Shown in pieces: positions 58,731 through 64,000 of a DNA stretch of 64,000 nucleotides. The DNA is taken from the NCBI GenBank assembly GCA_036265385.1, contig DATAPD010000059.1, positions 62,001 through 126,000 on the forward strand, written 5' to 3'. The translations under genes were made by a program, and so were the position numbers. The first letter of the stretch is position 1. Every line of letters starts with the position of its first letter. A model generated the notes under the pieces. The model was not told the origin of the DNA. It was given only the letters and a program-made list of their open reading frames with translations, and searched no databases. The DNA is from DATAPD01 sp036265385 (GTDB taxonomy: Bacteria; Acidobacteriota; Terriglobia; Terriglobales; Acidobacteriaceae).

Positions 58731-58953
58731 GGCAGGGTCCTTTCAAGCTTGAGGTCAGGTTATCTTTCCTGACTGGTTAAGGACTGGTGAAAGGGGGCGT
58801 GTTTTAAACACTGCTTGCCGAGATCTGGCGGGGAAGTGTCAGCAATCTTAGAGCTACTCAGTAAGCTTCGCAAGAGTAGAAAACACGCTCAGAAGTATTA
58901 CCGAATGTGGAGGGGGCAACTTCACGGGTACAATCGAGCACCGGAATCGAATC

Positions 58954-59712
58954 ATGGACTCCACACAAAATACACTCCGCAACAATACTGTGCTCGGTAT
59001 TCTGCTGGCACTTGGGCTGATCTTTGGTGGCTGGATTCTCGGCGCCCAAATCAAGGCGACGCGGTTGAGTGATCGCTACGTGACCGTCAAGGGACTCGTC
59101 GAGCGAAAGGTGAAATCGGATCTCGCGATCTGGCCCTTACCGTACAAGGAGGCCGGAAATGATTTAGCCGCCCTTTACGCTAAGACCGAAGCGGACAAGA
59201 AAACGATACTTCAGTTCCTCGCAGAGCAAAGCATTCAGCCGAACGAGATCGAGATTGGAATTACCCGTGTCGTCGACACGCAGGCGAACGAATACGGCAG
59301 TGGTAATCGCGCACCGAACCGTTACATTGTGGAGCAGCCAGTTACCGTGCGTACCGGCCGCGTTGACCAGGTCGCAGCCGCTGCGCAAAAAACAATTCAG
59401 CTTCTTCAAAAAGGAGTTGTACTCGGCGGCAATCCCGGGCAGGGACTCTCCTACAAGTTCACGTCCCTCAATTCAATCAAGCCGGACATGATCACCGAAG
59501 CGACGCGCAATGCTCGTGCCGCGGCAGATCGTTTCGCCGCTGACTCAGGAAGCAAAGTCGGCGCAATTCGACAAGCGAACCAGGGCGTCTTCTCGATTCT
59601 CCCTGCCGACGGAGGTGGTGATGCTGGCGAGGGAGGCTACGGCACTGCCGACAGCAGCCTTATGAAAACCGTGCGCGTGGTGACCTCTGTGGATTATTAC
59701 CTGGACAGATAA
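58954..59712 (+). CDS. SIMPL (DUF541) domain protein with N-terminal membrane helix
   Basis: 252 residues. A short N-terminal helix (VLGILLALGLIFGGWILGA) is followed by the SIMPL body: RYVTVKGLVERKVKSDLAIW, FLAEQSIQPNEIEIGITRV, ITEATRNARAAADRFAADSG and the C-terminal VRVVTSVDYYLDR. SIMPL proteins are periplasmic or surface proteins linked in a few cases to stress or binding of signalling kinases; no enzyme function is known. The 223 bases between this start and the HAF gene start hold no other supported gene. Confidence 0.82.
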   Translation: MDSTQNTLRNNTVLGILLALGLIFGGWILGAQIKATRLSDRYVTVKGLVERKVKSDLAIWPLPYKEAGNDLAALYAKTEADKKTILQFLAEQSIQPNEIEIGITRVVDTQANEYGSGNRAPNRYIVEQPVTVRTGRVDQVAAAAQKTIQLLQKGVVLGGNPGQGLSYKFTSLNSIKPDMITEATRNARAAADRFAADSGSKVGAIRQANQGVFSILPADGGGDAGEGGYGTADSSLMKTVRVVTSVDYYLDR

Positions 59713-59792
59713 GAACACGGGGGGAGGGAGGGCGCTCGACGTCACTCTCGGTGAGCTATAGTTTGCGCGGGTGCTACGAATCCCGTTGTACT

Positions 59793-59990
59793 TTAGCGAA
59801 ATGCGGCTTTGGGCTGTGAGGCTGCTGCCGGCGGAGCTACGTGTCGTTGGGATTCCTCATCGTGCTCACGTTCATGCTTCCCAAACAACTCACGCACGTC
59901 ATCGATCGTTGTCAGAACGAGTACAAGCGCACTCCCCAGAGCTCCCAGAACGAACATTCCCTCGAGAAGCCTGATTGCGAAACTAACCAT
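59793..59990 (-). CDS. Small membrane protein of unknown function
   Basis: 65 residues: one long hydrophobic helix (FAIRLLEGMFVLGALGSALVLVL) then a charged tail (TIDDVRELFGKHEREHDEES). The composition of a short membrane anchor plus acidic/basic coil looks like a real small protein, as seen in other Acidobacteria. It converges on the SIMPL gene and has no linked partner. I cannot name a family. The bases from 59991 to 60116 show no gene. Confidence 0.5.
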   Translation of the reverse strand: MVSFAIRLLEGMFVLGALGSALVLVLTTIDDVRELFGKHEREHDEESQRHVAPPAAASQPKAAFR

Positions 59991-60116
59991 GGCTTCATTC
60001 GAACAGGCTCCGCATAAAAAAGTCGTAAAAGGTCTAGCGGAAGGCTCTACGATGACGCCTTTGGCAGCTAAAACACTCTAGATGGACGGGTTAGGCAGGG
60101 CCGAGCCGAGCCGCCT

Positions 60117-60572
60117 CTACACATCCGAGTATTCCGGCCGGTATCCACTCATCAAGTGTCCCGGCGGCACGAGTGCGCGAACCGGCACCTCGGCAGCAAA
60201 CTTCGCCGTATGCACCCAATGCCAGGCATGGGAAATCTCGGAAGGTGCGAAGTACCGGATATCCGCCTGCATCAGAACGGTCGCGCCTGCCAACTCCCCC
60301 ATCAACTCTTCCCATTTTCTTGCGCCGATGATGGCCACCCGCGCGATGGCTCCGCCAAACTTGTGCAGAAAGCGGAACTCCTCCCAGCGTGCTTTCCACT
60401 CGACATCCTTGAGTGCCGTCAAATCCAGAAGAAGCCCGATAGGGTGCTTGTGGCTGTTCTTGATCGCGATTTCAATCTGGGGTTCGACTGCGCTAACGTC
60501 CTCTTTACCGATCACACCTTCAGCCTTGAAGCCGAGACCATTCCCGCCTGGACTGTGCAAACGTTCAATCAT
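60117..60572 (-). CDS. SpoIIAA-like/STAS-fold protein
   Basis: 151 residues: MIERLHSPGGNGLGFKAEGV, then IGKEDVSAVEPQIEIAIKNS, GLLLDLTALKDVEWKARWEE, ARVAIIGARKWEELMGELAG and the ending DIRYFAPSEISHAWHWV. This is the SpoIIAA-like family (PF11964-type), related to STAS-fold anti-anti-sigma proteins but without a clear phospho-acceptor Ser. Its role is unknown. ATG 60572 is chosen because GGAG lies 9 bases before it; the frame is open to a GTG at 60695, which would overlap the CRP-type site. It diverges from the RsbRD-N-like gene. Confidence 0.78.
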   Translation of the reverse strand: MIERLHSPGGNGLGFKAEGVIGKEDVSAVEPQIEIAIKNSHKHPIGLLLDLTALKDVEWKARWEEFRFLHKFGGAIARVAIIGARKWEELMGELAGATVLMQADIRYFAPSEISHAWHWVHTAKFAAEVPVRALVPPGHLMSGYRPEYSDV

Positions 60573-60680
60573 GAACAGCGCTCCTATGATTGCAGTAATT
60601 TTGGAGCCGGAATTGTATCGCAAGAGCCTCATCGGCTGAGCCGGATGGCTGCTAAATATTTGAAAATCAAAGAATAATCC

Positions 60681-60696
60681 TGTGATGCCCATCACA
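60681..60696. promoter_or_regulatory. Second perfect CRP/FNR-family type site
   Basis: TGTGA (60681-60685), six bases, then TCACA (60692-60696): the same exact dyad as at 8426-8441. It lies between the divergent SpoIIAA-like gene (start 60572) and the RsbRD-N-like gene (start 60767), about 110 and 70 bases from the two starts, so it could control either. Confidence 0.6.
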
Positions 60697-60766
60697 ACCG
60701 CCCGTGTTTATAGTCACGGCTGGAACACCCTCCCCCAGTCGAAACTCCTAGGTGGAGGAAAGGGTC

Positions 60767-61243
60767 ATGATGCTCGCCTACCGGCTCGTCCGCCTGATTG
60801 AGACCCACTCCGACGCCTTGGCCAATGGCCTCCTGCAACGCGTGCAAACTGCTGAAACTGCCCGCGACTACATGAAAGTGCCTGCCGAGGAGTTGAAGAC
60901 CCGGGTCTACGAGGTTTACCGCCATCTCGGCGAGTGGCTGCTCGGCAAGAGCGAATTCGACATCGAGAATCGCTATGTCGAAATCGGCCGCCGCCGCGCT
61001 GAACAGGGTGTCGCCCTCAGCCAATTGGTTTGGACCATCATTCAAACGAAAGAAAACTTGTGGGATTTTTTACGACGGGAATCAGTGCTTGATCGTCCCG
61101 TCGAAATCTTCGGGGAGTTGGAACTTCTGCAATTGTTGGAACAGTTCTTTGAACGCGCGATTTATTACGCGGCTGTTGGATACGAACGCGAAATGAATGA
61201 GAACGCCAGTCAGGAGAAAGCACGAAATGTCGTGGGAGATTGA
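60767..61243 (+). CDS. RsbRD-N-like helical regulatory domain protein
   Basis: 158 residues, all-helical: LAYRLVRLIETHSDALANGL, ELKTRVYEVYRHLGEWLLGK, RRRAEQGVALSQLVWTIIQT and LLQLLEQFFERAIYYAAVGY. This resembles the N-terminal sensor domain of RsbR/RsbRD-type co-antagonists but without a STAS domain attached. Such domains sense signals in stressosome-like modules. The neighbouring SpoIIAA-like protein might be a partner. ATG 60767 follows GGAGGAAAGG; GTG 60752 lies within that site. Its last 17 bases overlap the start of the CoA-transferase gene. Confidence 0.65.
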   Translation: MMLAYRLVRLIETHSDALANGLLQRVQTAETARDYMKVPAEELKTRVYEVYRHLGEWLLGKSEFDIENRYVEIGRRRAEQGVALSQLVWTIIQTKENLWDFLRRESVLDRPVEIFGELELLQLLEQFFERAIYYAAVGYEREMNENASQEKARNVVGD

Positions 61244-62552
61244 ATACAAGAAAAAGTTGCGTACGCCGCAGGAGGCTTTGCGGGTCGTTCAATCAGGAAT
61301 GCGGGTCTACATTCAGCCGGGCTGCGCTGAGCCCGAAACGCTTGTCGAAGCGCTCATGGATCGTGCTCCCCACGTAGAAGATGTGGAGATCGTCCACATG
61401 ATGACAATGGGGACCGCGCCTTACGTCGCTCCGGAAATGGCTGGCCATTTCCGCCACAACGCAGTCTTCATCGGCGGCAATGTTCGCGATGCCATCAACG
61501 ATGGCCGAGCCGATTACACCCCCATCTACTTAAGCGAAATTGAGGAACTCTTCACGAGTGGCGCGATGCCCATCGATGTCGCCCTCCTCGAGTTGTCGCC
61601 GCCAGACTCTCATGGCTTCTGCAGTTTCGGTGTTGGAGTGGACACTTCACTCACAGCAGCGCAGTGCGCACGCTACGTGATTGCGCAAATCAACGATCAG
61701 ATGCCGCGTACCTACGGCGACAGCTTCATCCATGTCAGCCAGATCGACGCGATCGTCGAATCTTCGCGAGCGCTCTGCACACACAAAAAAGTCGAAATCA
61801 CCGAACTGCACACCGCGATTGCCCGCAATGTCTCGGGGCTGATCGAAGACGGAGCGGTTTTGCAAACTGGAATCGGTGGCATTCCCGACGCCGTCCTGCC
61901 GTTCCTCTCCGACCGTAAGGACCTCGGCGTTCACAGCGAACTGGTTTCGGACGGAGTGATCCCGCTCATTGAATCCGGCGTGATCACAGGAGCCCGTAAG
62001 AATTTCAAGCCCCGGAAGATCATCGTTGGATTCGTAATCGGATCGCCCAAGGTCTTCGAATTCGTCGATAACAATCCGATTTTCGAATTTCATCCTACGT
62101 CTTACACGAACGATCCCGCCCTGATCGCGCGCAACGACAACATGGTTGCCATCAACTCTGCACTGCAGATTGATTTGACCGGTCAAGTCTGTTCCGACTC
62201 GATCGGCAACCAGTTTTACAGCGGAATCGGCGGCCAGGTGGATTTCCTGCGAGGAGCGGCGCGCTCCAAAGGTGGCAAGCCGATCATCGCAATCTCATCG
62301 ACCGCAAAGAATGGTGAGATCTCCCGAATCGTTCCCATGTTAAGCCCGGGCGCCGGAGTAGTTACGTCTCGTGGACTGGTTCGATACGTCGTGACTGAGT
62401 TTGGTGTGGCGTACCTGCACGGCAAGTCCATCCGGGAACGTGCAAAGGCCTTGATCGAAGTCGCACATCCGAAGTTCCGGGATGAACTGTACGAATACTG
62501 CGAGAAGACCAAATGGTTGCAGCGCCCAACGGTGGGCGCACCAACGAGGTGA
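61227..62552 (+). CDS. Acetyl-CoA hydrolase/CoA-transferase (Cat1/4-hydroxybutyrate CoA-transferase family)
   Basis: 441 residues. The N-terminal lobe begins QSGMRVYIQPGCAEPETLVE. The C-terminal lobe has ALLELSPPDSHGFCSFGVG, GIGGIPDAVLPFL, the probable catalytic Glu in LGVHSELVSDGV (as Glu238 of AbfT) and QFYSGIGGQVDFLRGA. It moves CoA between acyl groups, for example acetate and succinyl-CoA or butyryl-CoA. It sits just ahead of the ferredoxin and the 2-oxoacid:acceptor oxidoreductase alpha gene, fitting a role in handling acyl-CoA from 2-oxoacid oxidation. ATG 61227 has AGGAG 11 bases before it. Confidence 0.9.
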   Translation: MSWEIEYKKKLRTPQEALRVVQSGMRVYIQPGCAEPETLVEALMDRAPHVEDVEIVHMMTMGTAPYVAPEMAGHFRHNAVFIGGNVRDAINDGRADYTPIYLSEIEELFTSGAMPIDVALLELSPPDSHGFCSFGVGVDTSLTAAQCARYVIAQINDQMPRTYGDSFIHVSQIDAIVESSRALCTHKKVEITELHTAIARNVSGLIEDGAVLQTGIGGIPDAVLPFLSDRKDLGVHSELVSDGVIPLIESGVITGARKNFKPRKIIVGFVIGSPKVFEFVDNNPIFEFHPTSYTNDPALIARNDNMVAINSALQIDLTGQVCSDSIGNQFYSGIGGQVDFLRGAARSKGGKPIIAISSTAKNGEISRIVPMLSPGAGVVTSRGLVRYVVTEFGVAYLHGKSIRERAKALIEVAHPKFRDELYEYCEKTKWLQRPTVGAPTR

Positions 62553-62554
62553 GC

Positions 62555-62824
62555 ATGGCTGGACAAGCACGCGGCAACGTTCTGATCAATACGGAAGAGT
62601 GCAAGGGGTGCGGGCTGTGCGTGGAATCGTGTCCGCCGAAGTGCCTGGAACTTTTGCCTGGGCTGAACGCCTATGGCGTTCATCCGGCGCACTACAAGGG
62701 AGAGGCATGCACCGGTTGTGGAATCTGTTTCTACTGCTGCCCAGAGCCGGGCGCAATTGAAGTATTCCGGCTGGCGGCGCCGCCCAAAGCGGCGATGGGA
62801 GGGGAGCATGCGGCAGCTCTGTAA
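62555..62824 (+). CDS. 2x[4Fe-4S] ferredoxin subunit of a 2-oxoacid:acceptor oxidoreductase (delta type)
   Basis: 89 residues. Two [4Fe-4S] motifs, CKGCGLCVESCPPKC and CTGCGICFYCCPEPG, are separated by a short loop. The placement directly before the alpha subunit gene marks it as the delta or ferredoxin-like subunit of Kor/Vor-type enzymes. It carries electrons out of the thiamine-diphosphate site of the complex. GAGGTG precedes ATG 62555. Its last 17 bases overlap the alpha gene. The C-terminal Ala-rich tail (RLAAPPKAAMGGEHAAAL) is unusual. Confidence 0.88.
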   Translation: MAGQARGNVLINTEECKGCGLCVESCPPKCLELLPGLNAYGVHPAHYKGEACTGCGICFYCCPEPGAIEVFRLAAPPKAAMGGEHAAAL

Positions 62825-63860
62825 AGGAAATGTAGCGATTGTCAAAGCCGCCATTCTGGCCGGCTGCCGAGCCTACTACGGATATCCGATTACTCCAGCT
62901 AGCGAGATTGCCGAAGCGGCAGCGTTATACCTGCCGCAAGTCGGCGGAACGTTCTTGCAGGCGGAGAGCGAAGTCGCCGCCATCAACATGGTGTACGGCG
63001 CAGCTGCGGCTGGGGCCCGCGTCATGACCGCATCCTCCGGCCCCGGCCTCAGCTTGATGCAGGAAGGCATCTCCTACCTGGCAGGCGCAGAGTTACCCTG
63101 CGTCATCGTGGACATCGTGCGCGCGGGTCCCGGCCTCGGAAATATTGCGCCCGAACAAAGCGACTATTTTTGTCTCGTCAAAGGTGGTGGCCACGGCAAT
63201 TACAGAAATTTTGTGTTGGCTCCGGCTTCCGTCCAGGAGATGGCGGACCTCACACTGCTTGCATTCGACCTGGCCGATCGCTATCGCAATCCCGCGGTGA
63301 TCATGGCGGACGGTTTCATTGGTCAAATGATGGAGCCGCTCGAACTGAAGTACGAAGACATTCAAACGCCTGAGAAGCCCTGGGCTGTCGAAGGAACAAA
63401 GGAAACCCGGAAAAATCTGGTGAGCTCGATCTACCTCGAACCAGATCATCTGGAAGCGCACCAGCGGAAACTCGAAGCCAAATACAAGCTGGCACAGCAA
63501 CTCGAACCACGGCATGAACTCTACGAATGTGAAGGTGCCGAAATCCTCCTCGTGGGTTACGGAATCGCATCCCGCGTGTTGCGTTCCGCCGTCGAGGAGT
63601 GCAGGCGCGAAGGGATGAAAGTCGGCTTGTTCCGTCCAATTACGGCATGGCCGTTCCCCGTGCGTGCGCTGCAGGAAGCGGCTGCCAACGTGAACAAGGT
63701 CTTGGTCGTGGAACTCAGCAATGGGCAGATGGTGGAAGATGTGCGACTCGCATTGAATGGAAAAGTGCCGGTCGAGTTTTATGGACGCGTCGGCGGTAAC
63801 GTGCCTTCCGTTGAGGAAGTGCACGGGCAGGTGCTCGCACACATCAACGCGCTTGTGTAA
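62808..63860 (+). CDS. korA: 2-oxoacid:acceptor oxidoreductase alpha subunit (KorA/VorB type)
   Basis: 350 residues of the Kor/Vor alpha family: RAYYGYPITPASEIAEAAAL, FLQAESEVAAINMVYGAAAA, SSGPGLSLMQEGISYLAGAE, RAGPGLGNIAPEQSDYFCLV and the C-terminal GYGIASRVLRSAVEECRREG. This subunit helps bind the 2-oxoacid and thiamine diphosphate. The combination with a separate delta ferredoxin and a beta gene behind suggests an alpha/beta/delta (perhaps gamma) complex. The substrate may be 2-oxoglutarate, but 2-oxoisovalerate is possible. ATG 62808 follows GGGAGGGGAG; the frame is open to 62673. Confidence 0.88.
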   Translation: MRQLCKGNVAIVKAAILAGCRAYYGYPITPASEIAEAAALYLPQVGGTFLQAESEVAAINMVYGAAAAGARVMTASSGPGLSLMQEGISYLAGAELPCVIVDIVRAGPGLGNIAPEQSDYFCLVKGGGHGNYRNFVLAPASVQEMADLTLLAFDLADRYRNPAVIMADGFIGQMMEPLELKYEDIQTPEKPWAVEGTKETRKNLVSSIYLEPDHLEAHQRKLEAKYKLAQQLEPRHELYECEGAEILLVGYGIASRVLRSAVEECRREGMKVGLFRPITAWPFPVRALQEAAANVNKVLVVELSNGQMVEDVRLALNGKVPVEFYGRVGGNVPSVEEVHGQVLAHINALV

Positions 63861-63883
63861 TCAAGAGGGTGATGGAGAGGAAA

Positions 63884-64000
63884 ATGGCTGCGGATCAGAA
63901 AACCGAACCGAACGAAGAAGAACTTTTGCAAGCCGGGTATGAATGCATTCACTCGAAGTCACCCGTTTTCTATGGTGAATACGACCGCAAGGCGGACCTC
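63884..64000 (+). CDS. korB: 2-oxoacid:acceptor oxidoreductase beta subunit, 5' part (cut by window end)
   Basis: 39 residues to the window edge: MAADQKTEPNEEELLQAGYE, then CIHSKSPVFYGEYDRKADL. The position directly after the alpha gene (23 bases), the strong GGAGAGG site and the run-up to the expected CPGC thiamine-diphosphate motif point to the beta subunit. The motif itself lies beyond the window, so the call rests on context. Confidence 0.6.
   Translation, partial: MAADQKTEPNEEELLQAGYECIHSKSPVFYGEYDRKADL

Noticed and set aside
1..64000. tRNA, rRNA, CRISPR, transposase, integrase or phage genes
   Set aside because: None were seen in reading both strands; no clear foreign island boundary or direct-repeat attachment site was found either.

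Overview
The window looks like a chromosomal segment of an Acidobacteriota member, probably class Terriglobia (Koribacter/Acidobacteriales-like). This is inferred from gene content and not from any marker gene. The content includes a PEP-CTERM protein, Ser/Thr kinases with TPR tails, an ECF sigma/kinase pair, GT-C glycosyltransferases, a sedolisin with Ig-like repeats, HAF repeats, DUF1326, SIMPL and LssY_C proteins, and abundant multihaem cytochromes. No rRNA, tRNA, CRISPR array, insertion sequence or integrase was seen.

Layout. 1-2 kb: an orphan PEP-CTERM protein and a VOC-fold protein. 2-15.3 kb: a surface glycolipid or polysaccharide region with two HpnI/ceramide-glucosyltransferase-like GT2/21 enzymes, two sugar-nucleotide epimerases, three GT-C membrane glycosyltransferases (one with a TPR tail), two tandem membrane-anchored TPR proteins behind a perfect CRP-type site, and an exported methyltransferase-like protein.

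15.3-25.9 kb (minus strand): the most striking part of the window. Eight genes form a tight operon, in transcription order: 16-haem cytochrome, NHL beta-propeller, tetrahaem cytochrome, PpiC/SurA-type isomerase, about 600-residue outer-membrane beta-barrel, second NHL propeller, 11-12-haem cytochrome, second tetrahaem cytochrome. This is the gene set expected for a porin-cytochrome conduit that moves electrons across the outer membrane. 26.2-35.5 kb: a Tat-exported FAD oxidase, then, on the plus strand, resB-ccsA (System II cytochrome c maturation), a sensor histidine kinase, a Gcr-family membrane protein and an NtrC-type sigma-54 activator. Sigma-54-like -24/-12 elements sit at matching distances upstream of both the first cytochrome gene and resB, suggesting that the adjacent two-component system controls both conduit and maturation genes.

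35.5-39 kb: a glycine-rich membrane protein, an ECF sigma factor translationally coupled to a Ser/Thr kinase, a third TPR paralogue and a small secreted protein. 39.2-44 kb: a monohaem cytochrome c, then a Tat-linked three-subunit molybdenum hydroxylase with a coupled six-cysteine small protein. 44-60 kb: mostly secreted or envelope proteins of unknown role (PA-IL-like/LssY_C, Ser/Thr kinase-TPR, DUF1326, GcvH-like without the lipoyl lysine, sedolisin, HAF repeats, SIMPL).

60-64 kb: a SpoIIAA-like and an RsbRD-N-like gene diverge around a second perfect CRP-type site. They are followed by a CoA-transferase and a ferredoxin-dependent 2-oxoacid oxidoreductase (ferredoxin, alpha, start of beta) cut by the window edge.
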